Shown here: piece by piece, positions 49,116 to 57,906 of the stretch
Position numbering within the stretch: position 1 is the first letter of the stretch
How the letters are laid out: the number at the start of each line of letters is the position of its first letter
NCBI GenBank assembly: GCA_050943495.1
Contig: JBMNPH010000001.1
Span: 248,001 to 312,000 of the forward strand
DNA from: Merdivicinus sp050943495
GTDB taxonomy: Bacteria; Bacillota; Clostridia; Oscillospirales; Ruminococcaceae
Reading direction: 5' to 3'
DNA length: 64,000 bases
The notes under the pieces: model-generated
What the model was told of the DNA's origin: nothing
The model's input: only the letters and a program-made list of their open reading frames with translations
The model's database searches: none
Made by a program: the position numbers and the translations under genes

Positions 49116-50566
49116 TGGAAAAAAATCAGCATCGTGCCCCGATTTATGAGGCATTGGAACGCTTTCAGAAAATGCGGGTAGTTCCATTTGATGTTCCCGG
49201 CCACAAGCGCGGTCGCGGTAATCCGGAATTGGCGGAACTGCTGGGACAGAAGTGTGTGAGTATGGATGTCAATTCCATGAAGCCGCTTGATAATCTGTGT
49301 CATCCCATTTCTGTGATCCGGGAGGCAGAGGAACTGGCAGCGGATGCGTTCGGCGCAGCGCATGCTTTTCTGATGGTAGGCGGTACCACTTCAGCGGTTC
49401 AGAGTATGGTTCTTTCCGTGGTGAAAGCCGGTGAGAAGATTATTCTTCCGCGTAATGTTCATCGTAGTGTGATGGGCGCTTTGGTTCTTTGCGGAGCTAT
49501 TCCGGTTTATGTGAATCCCGACTGTGACGAACGGCTGGGGATTCCGCTGGGAATGAAGCTTTCAGATGTTCAGGAGGCAATCCGTCAAAATCCGGATGCC
49601 AAAGCCGTACTGGTCAACAATCCTACTTATTATGGTATTTGTTCCGATCTGCGCGCTATTGTTAAAATTGCCCACGAGAATGGGATGTACTGCCTTGCAG
49701 ATGAGGCACATGGCACCCATTTTTATTTTGGAGAAAATCTTCCGGTATCAGCAATGGCGGCTGGTGCCGATATGGCAGCAGTTTCCATGCATAAATCGGG
49801 CGGCAGTCTGACACAAAGTTCCTTTCTGTTGGCCGGCCCTGCGATGAGCGAGGGACATGTGCGTCAGATTATTAATCTTACTCAGACAACGAGCGGATCC
49901 TATCTTCTCCTGTCCAGTTTGGATATTTCCCGCCGCAATCTTGCAATCCGCGGCAAGGAGGCTTTTGCCAAAGTAGTAGAACTGGCGAATTATGCTCGTT
50001 CGGAAATCAATGCGATCGGCGGTTATTATGCCTTTGCCGATGAGTTGATAAACGGCGACAGTATCTATGATTTTGACCGTACCAAATTGTCTGTTCATAC
50101 GCTGGATATGGGACTTGCCGGCATTGAAGTGTATGATATTCTGCGCGATGAGTATGATATTCAGATTGAATTTGGCGATCTTGGAAACTTCCTCGCCTAC
50201 CTTTCAATAGGTGACCGTCAGCGGGAGGTAGAACGTTTAGTCGCTGCGCTGGCTGAGATCCGCCGGCGTTATGAGCGGGACAGCATGGGAATGATGAGTC
50301 AGGAGTATATTGCTCCGGATGTAGCGGTGTCGCCGCACGCCGCTTTCTATGCTGATAAGGAGTCTCTTCCGATTGAGGAAACCGAAGGGCGCGTTTGCAG
50401 CGAATTTGTAATGTGCTATCCACCCGGCATCCCGATTCTCACTCCCGGTGAGCGGATTACCCGTCAGATTCTGGATTATATTCGCTATGCCAAAGAAAAA
50501 GGCTGTTCGATGACCGGTCCCGAGGATCCGGAGATCACCCGGCTCAATGTCCTGAAAGGAGCATAA
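49115..50566 (+). CDS. speA: Arginine decarboxylase (aspartate aminotransferase fold)
   Basis: This 483-residue PLP enzyme of the Orn/Lys/Arg decarboxylase class I family (Bacillus SpeA type) converts arginine to agmatine. The PLP lysine is K227 in VSMHKSGGSLTQ; DEAHGTHF holds the PLP-pyridine aspartate. VPGHKRGRGNP and PPGIPILTPGE are family signatures. Lysine decarboxylase is a formal alternative, but agmatinase (speB) in the same operon supports arginine. The short length fits the CadA-wing-less Gram-positive form. It overlaps speD by 1 nt and is 1 nt before speE. Confidence 0.92.
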   Translation: MEKNQHRAPIYEALERFQKMRVVPFDVPGHKRGRGNPELAELLGQKCVSMDVNSMKPLDNLCHPISVIREAEELAADAFGAAHAFLMVGGTTSAVQSMVLSVVKAGEKIILPRNVHRSVMGALVLCGAIPVYVNPDCDERLGIPLGMKLSDVQEAIRQNPDAKAVLVNNPTYYGICSDLRAIVKIAHENGMYCLADEAHGTHFYFGENLPVSAMAAGADMAAVSMHKSGGSLTQSSFLLAGPAMSEGHVRQIINLTQTTSGSYLLLSSLDISRRNLAIRGKEAFAKVVELANYARSEINAIGGYYAFADELINGDSIYDFDRTKLSVHTLDMGLAGIEVYDILRDEYDIQIEFGDLGNFLAYLSIGDRQREVERLVAALAEIRRRYERDSMGMMSQEYIAPDVAVSPHAAFYADKESLPIEETEGRVCSEFVMCYPPGIPILTPGERITRQILDYIRYAKEKGCSMTGPEDPEITRLNVLKGA

Positions 50567-50567
50567 T

Positions 50568-51428
50568 ATGGAATTTTGGTTCTCCGAAATGCATACCCCA
50601 AATGTTAAACTTTCTATTCGCGTTGACCGCCAGCTTTATAGCGGTCAAAGTGACTTCCAGCGGATTGACGTTTTTGAATCACCGGAATTCGGGCGGTTTC
50701 TCGTTCTGGACGGCTATATGATGCTGACCGAAAAGGACGAATTTATTTATCATGAGATGATTGTCCATGTGCCGATGGCGGTGCATCCCCATGTGCGGAA
50801 AGTTTTGGTGATCGGAGCAGGGGATGGCGGCGTTATCCGGGAACTTTGCCGCTATGATGATATTGAGCAAATCGATATGGTGGAAATTGATCCGCAGGTG
50901 GTGGAAGTTTGCCGGGAATATCTGCCGCAGACAGCCTGTTCCCTCGACGATCCCCGTGTGAAAATTTATTATGAGGATGGTCTCAAATTTATTCGTTGGT
51001 GCAAGGATTGCTATGATCTGATTATCGTTGATTCAACAGACCCCTTTGGTCCCGGTGAAGGACTGTTTACCCGTGAATTTTACGGGAACTGCTTCAAGGC
51101 CCTCAAAGAGGACGGTATCATGGTCAATCAGCATGAAAGTCCTTTTTATGAAGAGGATGCCATCGCTATGCAAAAAGCTCATAAGCGAATCGTGGAATCT
51201 TTCCCGTTCAGTCGGGTATTCCAGGCCCACATTCCCACCTATCCGTCCGGCCACTGGCTGTTCGGCTTCTCCACTAAAAAATATCATCCGCTCAAGGATC
51301 TGGATGAAAAACGTTGGAATGACCGCGGCTTAAAATGCCGATATTATACCACAACACTGCACAAAGGCGCGTTTTATGTGCCTGCATATGTAGAGGAGTT
51401 ATTGAAAGATGTTGAACCCGAACGTTGA
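50568..51428 (+). CDS. speE: Spermidine synthase
   Basis: This 286-residue aminopropyltransferase makes spermidine from putrescine and decarboxylated AdoMet. The N-terminal beta domain ends at FLVLDGYMMLTEKDEFIYHEM. The Rossmann motif is VLVIGAGDGGVIRELCRY, followed by MVEIDPQVVEVCREYLP. The catalytic aspartate is in IIVDSTDPFGPGEGLF, and YPSGHWLFGF is typical. Start ATG 50568 follows AAAGGAG. It overlaps speB by 20 nt, a strongly coupled arrangement. Confidence 0.96.
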   Translation: MEFWFSEMHTPNVKLSIRVDRQLYSGQSDFQRIDVFESPEFGRFLVLDGYMMLTEKDEFIYHEMIVHVPMAVHPHVRKVLVIGAGDGGVIRELCRYDDIEQIDMVEIDPQVVEVCREYLPQTACSLDDPRVKIYYEDGLKFIRWCKDCYDLIIVDSTDPFGPGEGLFTREFYGNCFKALKEDGIMVNQHESPFYEEDAIAMQKAHKRIVESFPFSRVFQAHIPTYPSGHWLFGFSTKKYHPLKDLDEKRWNDRGLKCRYYTTTLHKGAFYVPAYVEELLKDVEPER

Positions 51429-52263
51429 AACCTATCTTTGCTGTGATGCGGACTATGAGGACGCGAAAATCGTTCTTTACGGCGCACCATTTGATTCGAC
51501 TACGTCCTATCGTCCCGGAACTCGATTTGGAAGCCGGGCCATCCGCAGTGAAAGCTACGGGCTGGAAAGCTACAGTCCCTATCAGGACAAGGATTTGCTG
51601 GACTGCCAGATTTTTGACAGCGGCGATCTGGAACTTTCCTTCGGTAAACCGGAGGATGCATTGGCCGATATTGAAGAACGGGCAGCCACTATTTTGGCAG
51701 ATGGCAAGCTTCCGTTTCTGCTCGGTGGTGAGCATTTGGTGACGCTGGGTTCATTCCGGGCAGTTCACGCGAAATACCCGGATGTGGAGATTATCCATTT
51801 TGACGCTCATGCCGACCTGCGGCAGGAATATCTGGGCGCGGAATTGTCCCACGCCTGTGTTCTGCGGCGGTGCTGGGAACTGATTGGAGATGGGAAAATC
51901 CATCAGTTCGGTATCCGTTCCGGTGATCGAGAAGAATTTCGCTGGGGAAAAGATCATGTGAACACGCACAAGTTTGATTTGAACGGTCTGGCGGAAAAAA
52001 TTGCGGAACTTGGTGACAAACCGGTTTACTTCACATTGGATCTGGATGTACTGGATCCCTCCGTATTCCCGGGGACCGGTACGCCGGAACCTGGCGGAGT
52101 GGACTTCAACACGCTGCGTGAAGCGGTGACGTTGGTTTGTTCCAAGGCCAATATTGTCGGCTGTGATGTTAATGAGTTAAGCCCCCCCTATGACCAGAGT
52201 GGCGCTTCCACGGCGGTTGCCTGCAAGATTGTCCGGGAAATGATGTTGGCTTTATATCAATAA
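51409..52263 (+). CDS. speB: Agmatinase
   Basis: This 284-residue binuclear Mn enzyme of the ureohydrolase (arginase/agmatinase) family converts agmatine to putrescine and urea. Metal-binding motifs are GGEHLVTLG (His), HFDAHADLRQEY (Asp-His-Asp), and TLDLDVLDPS (Asp-Asp). The start at 51409 lies inside speE and is served by AGAGGAG at 51392-51398. With speA upstream, it completes the arginine to putrescine route. Confidence 0.95.
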   Translation: MLNPNVETYLCCDADYEDAKIVLYGAPFDSTTSYRPGTRFGSRAIRSESYGLESYSPYQDKDLLDCQIFDSGDLELSFGKPEDALADIEERAATILADGKLPFLLGGEHLVTLGSFRAVHAKYPDVEIIHFDAHADLRQEYLGAELSHACVLRRCWELIGDGKIHQFGIRSGDREEFRWGKDHVNTHKFDLNGLAEKIAELGDKPVYFTLDLDVLDPSVFPGTGTPEPGGVDFNTLREAVTLVCSKANIVGCDVNELSPPYDQSGASTAVACKIVREMMLALYQ

Positions 52264-52289
52264 GGTTGTTTTTACTGGGAGGTATTTTC

Positions 52290-52790
52290 ATGGAAAATCA
52301 GACTCCGGTAGTTCTGCCCACACACATTGTGGCAGTGGGCGGTGTTGTAAAAAACGAAAAAAATGAGATTTTGTTGGTTAAGCACCATCGGAATGGCTGG
52401 GTATTTCCCGGCGGAATCGTGGAAGTGGGAGAAAACTTAATGGACGGGCTGAAACGGGAGATTCTGGAGGAATCCGGTATCACCGCCGAAGTGGGCGAAG
52501 TTTTCTGTATTGCTTCCAATACCGGGAAACATCCCGGTTATAATGGGGTGAAGGAAGTCCCCACCAAGTTGATGCTGGACTTCTGCTGTACCGCTACTGG
52601 CGGAGAACTGCGGGGTTCCGATGAAAACGACGAGTCTGCTTGGGTTCCGGAAGATCAGGTATTGTCTATGATAACTGCTCCGGCCATTCGGGAACGGTTT
52701 GCCGCTTACCTGAGCAATGCGGAACGACCAGTTTATCTGGAATATATCACATACCCCAACTATGAGTTGAAACTGAAAACAAATTTCTGA
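52290..52790 (+). CDS. Nudix hydrolase
   Basis: This 166-residue Nudix protein has a complete Nudix box around GGIVEVGE...LKREILEESGI. A normal N-terminal strand (HIVAVGGVVKNEKNEILLVK) is present. The substrate is unknown. It sits between speB and a metallopeptidase-like gene in the polyamine operon, a place where acetyl- or nucleotide-type metabolites could be cleaned, but this is only inference. ATG 52290 follows GGGAGG; the upstream in-frame codons are not supported. Confidence 0.85.
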   Translation: MENQTPVVLPTHIVAVGGVVKNEKNEILLVKHHRNGWVFPGGIVEVGENLMDGLKREILEESGITAEVGEVFCIASNTGKHPGYNGVKEVPTKLMLDFCCTATGGELRGSDENDESAWVPEDQVLSMITAPAIRERFAAYLSNAERPVYLEYITYPNYELKLKTNF

Positions 52791-52835
52791 AAAATCATTC
52801 CATTTTGAGACTGATTGTGGAGGAAGAATTGATGT

Positions 52836-53672
52836 ATGCTGTATGTGATTGACACTTTTTCCGACATAAAGCTCTGTTTCCCTTCCGGACAGTTTTCTAT
52901 GAAGTACTGGCAGAAATATGCGGTAAATATAGCAGAAGAATTACCAAACAAAATAAAGAATGATATCTCTGGGTATCCTTTTGAAGAGAAGGTGCTTCCG
53001 ATTGTACAGGATGTGTACACAAATTGGGATAAACTAGAGCTTGCGCACTCCTCATTTCAATCTGCTGTTTCTAAAATTTCCGAGCAGCTTACTCGAAAAT
53101 TTCACACGGATTTGGATATCTGTACTGTCTTTTATCTGGGACTGTGCAGCGGTGCGGGATGGGCAACAGAATTGAACGGAAAACCGGCAATTCTGTTGGG
53201 CGTTGAAAAAATTTTGGAACTGAAATGGTATGACTATGACCGGATGTTTGCTCTCATTGCGCATGAAATCGGACATATCTGGCATCAAGCTATGGGTGGC
53301 GCATTTGGACAAGCCAATACTGTGGATGAGAGAGCTGTTTTTCAGCTTTTCAGTGAAGGCGTTGCCATTTGGTTTGAACAATCTCTGTATGGACAGAATG
53401 ATTTTTATTTGGAAAACCATGATGGCTGGCTTGACTGGTGCATAGCACACCACACCGAAATCAAGAGGGAATATTGGCGGAGAATCCAGCAAAAAGAAAG
53501 TATTCAAGACTTTTTTGGTGATTGGGAACGATACCAGGGATATTCCGATGTCGGATATTATTTGGGAACCCAGTTTTTCCGGTGGCTTATAAAAAAATAT
53601 TCTGTTGAAGAAGCCGTTTGCCTGCCGATTTTCAAAATTAAGCAGGAATATCAGATTTTTTCTGAATCATAA
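52836..53672 (+). CDS. Putative gluzincin-type zinc metallopeptidase (HExxH)
   Basis: This 278-residue protein is of unrecognised family, with HEIGH at residues 143-147 and a downstream glutamate in FSEGVAIWFEQ (E174). That spacing fits a gluzincin (HExxH...E), as in DUF2268-like putative Zn-dependent proteases. No signal peptide or membrane helix, so it is cytoplasmic. Its base composition is more AT-rich than its operon neighbours. It may be a recent insertion between the Nudix and dehydrogenase genes. ATG 52836 is 11 nt after GGAGGA; the slightly upstream ATG 52832 hits an early stop. Confidence 0.65.
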   Translation: MLYVIDTFSDIKLCFPSGQFSMKYWQKYAVNIAEELPNKIKNDISGYPFEEKVLPIVQDVYTNWDKLELAHSSFQSAVSKISEQLTRKFHTDLDICTVFYLGLCSGAGWATELNGKPAILLGVEKILELKWYDYDRMFALIAHEIGHIWHQAMGGAFGQANTVDERAVFQLFSEGVAIWFEQSLYGQNDFYLENHDGWLDWCIAHHTEIKREYWRRIQQKESIQDFFGDWERYQGYSDVGYYLGTQFFRWLIKKYSVEEAVCLPIFKIKQEYQIFSES

Positions 53673-53701
53673 CAAATATTAAAATATAGGAGGACTTTAT
53701 C

Positions 53702-54961
53702 ATGGCAAAAGTTTTAATTATTGGTTGCGGCGGCGTTGCGTCCGTCGCTATCCACAAATGCTGTCAGAACAGCGAGGTTTTCACCGAAATCTGCATCGCT
53801 TCCCGGACCAAATCCAAATGCGATGACCTGAAAGCCAAACTGGAAGGCACCACCAAAACCAAAATCACCACCAAGCAGGTGGATGCGGACAACTTTGACG
53901 AACTGTGTACTCTCATCAAAGAATATAATCCGGATTTGGTCATGAATATCGCCCTCCCTTATCAGGATCTGACCATTATGGATGCTTGCCTGGCCTGCGG
54001 CGTCAACTATCTGGACACCGCCAACTATGAGCCGGAAAACCTGGACGATCCGGAATGGAAAGCCGCTTATGAGAAACGCTGCAAGGAAGAGGGATTCTCC
54101 GCTTACTTTGATTACAGCTATCAGTGGGCTTACAAGGAAAAATTTGAAAAAGCCGGTCTGACCGCTCTGTTGGGCACTGGTTTTGACCCCGGCGTCACCC
54201 AGGTATTCTGCGCTTATGCTCAGAAACACCTGTTTGACGAAATCCACACCATCGACATTCTGGACTGCAACGGCGGCGACCACGGCTATCCCTTTGCCAC
54301 CAACTTTAACCCGGAAATCAACCTGCGGGAGGTTTCCGCCCCTGGTTCTTACTGGGAAAACGGTCACTGGGTAGAAATCCCGGCCATGAGCATCAAACGG
54401 GAATACAACTTTGACCAGGTTGGCCAGAAAGATATGTATCTGCTGCACCATGAGGAAATCGAGTCCCTGGCGAAGAACATTCCCGGTGTTCAGCGCATTC
54501 GTTTCTTCATGACCTTTGGCCAGAGCTATTTGACCCACATGAAGTGTCTGGAAAACGTTGGAATGCTTTCTACCACTCCCATCGAATTTGAGGGACATCA
54601 GATTGTTCCGATTCAGTTCCTGAAAGCTCTGCTGCCGGATCCGGCTTCCCTTGGCCCCCGTACCGTCGGCAAAACCAACATCGGATGCATCTTTACCGGT
54701 ATCAAAGACGGCAAGGAAAAAACTGCTTACATTTACAATGTCTGTGACCATCAGGAATGCTACAAGGAGGTTGGTTCTCAGGCTATCAGCTATACCACCG
54801 GCGTACCCGCGATGATTGGTGCTATGATGATGCTCACTGGTAAATGGACCAAACCCGGTGTTTATACCACTGAGGAGTTCGATCCGGATCCTTATATGGA
54901 AGCACTGAACAAATGGGGCCTGCCTTGGCAGATTCAGGACAATCCGACTCTGGTGGACTAA
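53702..54961 (+). CDS. Carboxynorspermidine/carboxyspermidine dehydrogenase
   Basis: This 419-residue saccharopine-dehydrogenase-like reductase condenses aspartate semialdehyde with putrescine (or diaminopropane) to carboxyspermidine using NAD(P)H. The Rossmann start is VLIIGCGGVASVAIHKC (4-20). The family phrases NIALPYQDLTIMDACLACGVNYLDTAN and GTGFDPGVTQVFCAY are clear. It is followed directly by nspC (0 nt gap). Codon use is strikingly C/G-ending compared with most of the window, as expected of a highly expressed or acquired gene. AGGAGG precedes the ATG. Confidence 0.93.
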   Translation: MAKVLIIGCGGVASVAIHKCCQNSEVFTEICIASRTKSKCDDLKAKLEGTTKTKITTKQVDADNFDELCTLIKEYNPDLVMNIALPYQDLTIMDACLACGVNYLDTANYEPENLDDPEWKAAYEKRCKEEGFSAYFDYSYQWAYKEKFEKAGLTALLGTGFDPGVTQVFCAYAQKHLFDEIHTIDILDCNGGDHGYPFATNFNPEINLREVSAPGSYWENGHWVEIPAMSIKREYNFDQVGQKDMYLLHHEEIESLAKNIPGVQRIRFFMTFGQSYLTHMKCLENVGMLSTTPIEFEGHQIVPIQFLKALLPDPASLGPRTVGKTNIGCIFTGIKDGKEKTAYIYNVCDHQECYKEVGSQAISYTTGVPAMIGAMMMLTGKWTKPGVYTTEEFDPDPYMEALNKWGLPWQIQDNPTLVD

Positions 54962-56104
54962 ATGGACAAAAATGAATTTTTTGGGGGCGGGGTTCCCACC
55001 CCCTTTTTTCTGGTTGACGAGAAAAAACTGCGGCAGAATCTCGAAATCCTCCGGGATGTACAGGAACGGGCAGGCTGCAAAATCCTGCTTGCCCAAAAAG
55101 CCTTCTCGATGTTTTCTGTTTATCCGCTTTTGCGGGAATATCTCGCTGGTTCCACTGCCAGCGGCCTTTATGAGGCGCGTTTGGGGCATGAGGAATTTGG
55201 TGGCGAAACTCATGTTTTTTCCCCTGCTTACCGTGAGGTGGAATTCAAAGAGCTTTTGCAGTACGCTGACCACTTTGTATTTAATTCCTGCCGACAGTTG
55301 AAACTCTATGGGGAACGGGCGAAAAAGGCCGGAAAACAGGTTGGCTTGCGGATAAATCCTGAATGTTCTACCCAGGAAGGTCACGCCATTTACGATCCTT
55401 GCGCACCTGGATCCCGACTGGGAACAACATTGGCTAATTTTGATCCCGAAATTCTACCCCTTCTGGATGGTCTGCATTTTCACACTCTTTGCGAACAGAA
55501 TTCTGATGATCTGGAAACCACTGTGGCAGCCTTTGAGGAAAAGTTTGGGAAATATATTCCTGGCCTGAAATGGCTGAATTTAGGTGGCGGTCATCATATT
55601 ACCCGGGAGGATTACGACCGGGAACGGCTTATCCGTATTGTGAAGGGATTGCGGGAACGCTGGAATGTAGAAGTCTATCTGGAACCCGGTGAAGCAGTGG
55701 TATTAAACGCCGGATATTTGGTTTCCAGCGTGCTGGAAACATTGGAGAATGGGATGAATCTGGCTATTCTGGACACTTCAGCAGCCTGTCATATGCCCGA
55801 TGTGCTCGAAATGCCTTACCGTCCGCCTGTTTTGGAAAGCGGACAGCCTGGCGAAAAGGCGTACACCTACCGGTTCGGCGGTCCCACCTGTTTGGCTGGG
55901 GATATTATCGGGGATTATTCGTTTGATTCACCCTTGAATCCGGGAGATTTGGTGATATTCGGGGACATGGCTTTATATACCATGGTTAAAACCAATACTT
56001 TCAACGGAATGCCCTTGCCCTCGATTGCATTAAAAACAGAGTCTGGTGAAATTCGTTTAGTAAAGCAATTCGATTACGAAGATTTTAAAGGCCGGTTATC
56101 TTAA
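54962..56104 (+). CDS. nspC: Carboxynorspermidine decarboxylase
   Basis: This 380-residue alanine-racemase-fold PLP decarboxylase converts carboxyspermidine/carboxynorspermidine to spermidine/norspermidine. The PLP lysine is K46 in ILLAQKAFSMF. Further family phrases are GLRINPECSTQEGHAIYDPC, LHFHTLCEQN, LNLGGGHHIT and YLEPGEAVVLNAGYL. The start ATG touches the preceding TAA directly, so translation is probably coupled. A very strong terminator follows, ending the polyamine operon. Confidence 0.95.
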   Translation: MDKNEFFGGGVPTPFFLVDEKKLRQNLEILRDVQERAGCKILLAQKAFSMFSVYPLLREYLAGSTASGLYEARLGHEEFGGETHVFSPAYREVEFKELLQYADHFVFNSCRQLKLYGERAKKAGKQVGLRINPECSTQEGHAIYDPCAPGSRLGTTLANFDPEILPLLDGLHFHTLCEQNSDDLETTVAAFEEKFGKYIPGLKWLNLGGGHHITREDYDRERLIRIVKGLRERWNVEVYLEPGEAVVLNAGYLVSSVLETLENGMNLAILDTSAACHMPDVLEMPYRPPVLESGQPGEKAYTYRFGGPTCLAGDIIGDYSFDSPLNPGDLVIFGDMALYTMVKTNTFNGMPLPSIALKTESGEIRLVKQFDYEDFKGRLS

Positions 56105-56112
56105 TTTCATAA

Positions 56113-56163
56113 AAATATAAGCACAGGACGCCTCATCAAGAGGGCGTCCTGTGCTTATATTTA
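56113..56163. terminator. Long bidirectional terminator after nspC
   Basis: A 17-bp perfect stem (56116-56132 with 56143-56159) extends by A-T pairs outward to about 20 bp. It overlaps the stop codon of the minus-strand gene at 56161 and can end both convergent transcripts. Confidence 0.93.
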
Positions 56164-57270
56164 GGATAAAACGAAATATTGAGAAATCTGATTTTGCTCT
56201 AAAAGCGAGATCTGACTGCTGGTAATGACTGGAATTAACAGATCTTTCGAAGTTTGAATTGCTTGGAGAACGGCGTTCTCCTGTCCTTCCGGGAGGATCG
56301 GCGCTGCTTCCTCTGATTGAATCTGATCTGGTGAACCACCATACAGAGCATCATTTTCACCCAGATAACCTTCGGCCATATAAATAGGAATGATCGTGGA
56401 ATCATGGGCAGCAGTTGCTGACTCCATTCCATTCAGAGTTACCTGTAAAGCTTCTGTAAGTGTCATAGAGGATTGATTAGGACCATATCCCATTTGTTGT
56501 GGATAACGGGTATCTGGATATTGCATGCCAGCCGCAAAAATGCGTTCAAATCCGGCTTGTGCAATTTCTTCGACAATAGCGTCCAGATATTCCTGTGTGG
56601 CAGTCATATAAGGGTTAAGCCAAGAACGTCCTCCCTTATCCGCAGCTTGATCTAGCCATGTGATACCTGTCTGATTTTCGTAAAGATAGGAGGTACCATA
56701 TGTGGCATGCGAGGCCAAATCATCTTGTAAAGTATAGATTCGTGCCGCTGGGACAAATCCTGCAGCGCGAATGGAATCTGCTGCCGCGGCAAGTTCTTCC
56801 AGAGAAATGGCATCTGTTGAAACGGCACCACACGAAGTAGCAAGCGGCACTTCAGAACGATAAGCTAAATTTCCAGTGGAATTCTTTAAGTCCAAAACAA
56901 CGGTATTATAAACTTCCGGGTCAACGGTCGGCAAAAAAGTTTCCAGAGTTTGAATGTTTGGAACTAGAATTGCGCGGATTTGTTCTGCCTGTACTTCACT
57001 TTCTGAGGAAGAGAGATTTTCCTCACTGCTTTCTTCGGAACTTTCTGGATTGGATAAAGTGCTGCTTTCTGCAATCCACGAAGACTCTTCCTGTTGAGAG
57101 GACTCGCGATTTTCCGAGAGTTTGCCGATAGATTCTGCAACACAATATCCTAGAAAAATCAGAGCAGCTAGCAGCAGAAGAAACAAAAAGATTTTAATTA
57201 TTTTTCCTCTTTTTCTCCGCCGGTTAAGCGAAGCATAGCTGTAATGTTTGATTTTACGTTGTCTGGGCAT
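56161..57270 (-). CDS. Membrane-anchored DUF4015-like (putative glycosyl hydrolase) protein
   Basis: This 369-residue protein has a basic N-terminus (RKIKHYSYASLNRRRKRGK), one membrane helix (about 24-45), a Ser/Glu-rich linker (about 52-95) and an extracytoplasmic TIM-barrel-like domain. YNTVVLDLKNSTGNLAYRS and AARIYTLQDDLASH resemble DUF4015, a putative glycosyl hydrolase domain. Catalytic residues cannot be named with confidence. It is the last gene of the rpe-rnfD-rnfE-rnfA-like unit, 21 nt after the RnfA-like gene, with GGGAGG at the start. This placement suggests it works with the membrane trio on the cell surface. Confidence 0.65.
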   Translation of the reverse strand: MPRQRKIKHYSYASLNRRRKRGKIIKIFLFLLLLAALIFLGYCVAESIGKLSENRESSQQEESSWIAESSTLSNPESSEESSEENLSSSESEVQAEQIRAILVPNIQTLETFLPTVDPEVYNTVVLDLKNSTGNLAYRSEVPLATSCGAVSTDAISLEELAAAADSIRAAGFVPAARIYTLQDDLASHATYGTSYLYENQTGITWLDQAADKGGRSWLNPYMTATQEYLDAIVEEIAQAGFERIFAAGMQYPDTRYPQQMGYGPNQSSMTLTEALQVTLNGMESATAAHDSTIIPIYMAEGYLGENDALYGGSPDQIQSEEAAPILPEGQENAVLQAIQTSKDLLIPVITSSQISLLEQNQISQYFVLS

Positions 57271-57291
57271 AACAAACCTCCCGTCTCGAGA

Positions 57292-57906
57292 TTAGATGGA
57301 CAGCTCATGACCAATTAAGCCATAGAATGCAAGGGATAGGATGCCAATATAAATCAAGGTGATTGGAAATCCACGAAATGCAGAGGGAATTTTATCGCTG
57401 CTGAGGCGTTCATGTCCTAGGGCAATCAGATAGGATGCCAGTATAAATCCGATTCCCGTGCCCAGTCCAGTAGCAATGTGTCCTAATAGATCATCATTTC
57501 TACTGAGAAGCAGAGATCCAAATACCGCGCCATTGAATGCCGACAAATGAATCATAGGGATAATTTGAGAACGATAATGGGACGGGAGTTTGGAACAGCC
57601 AAGCAAAAAAAGAATATAAACCAATCCTACAATCCAAACATAAAGAAATGGTGCCCAGCTGTAAGTAAAGATTTCCGTCTGGCGGATTCCCTTGTCTGCA
57701 AAAAAGACCAGAATCGATGAGATGGTTGTAATACCAGTTAAAATCAATCCGAATAGTAGACGATTATAATGTTTTCGAATAATAAATAGTGAAGCACTTG
57801 TTCCCATAGCGCGGGTAAACAGAATATTTTGAACAAAAATTGCGACTACCGCAATGGATGTCATTTCTGCGATAGAATCCCGCAGCATTTCCCAAAAATC
57901 AGACAT
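57292..57906 (-). CDS. RnfA/NqrE-like membrane protein without cluster cysteines
   Basis: This 204-residue membrane protein has about six helices and clear RnfA kinship: VQNILFTRAMG (for VNNFVLSRFLG), TGLGTGIGF, and AFRGFPITLIYIGILSLAFYGLIG. In true RnfA a cysteine in 'LGICP' and one in 'TNCAVLG' bind a shared [2Fe-2S] cluster. Here they align with S37 and G126. The only cysteine (C104) is elsewhere. It overlaps the RnfE-like gene by 8 nt and precedes the DUF4015 gene. Function is unknown; electron transfer through the usual cluster seems impossible. Confidence 0.75.
   Translation of the reverse strand: MSDFWEMLRDSIAEMTSIAVVAIFVQNILFTRAMGTSASLFIIRKHYNRLLFGLILTGITTISSILVFFADKGIRQTEIFTYSWAPFLYVWIVGLVYILFLLGCSKLPSHYRSQIIPMIHLSAFNGAVFGSLLLSRNDDLLGHIATGLGTGIGFILASYLIALGHERLSSDKIPSAFRGFPITLIYIGILSLAFYGLIGHELSI

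Noticed and set aside
53714..55384. Minus-strand open frame of 556 codons opposite the carboxyspermidine dehydrogenase and nspC genes
   Set aside because: It is a shadow caused by strong third-position C/G bias of the sense genes. The sense proteins have clear families; the antisense translation has none.
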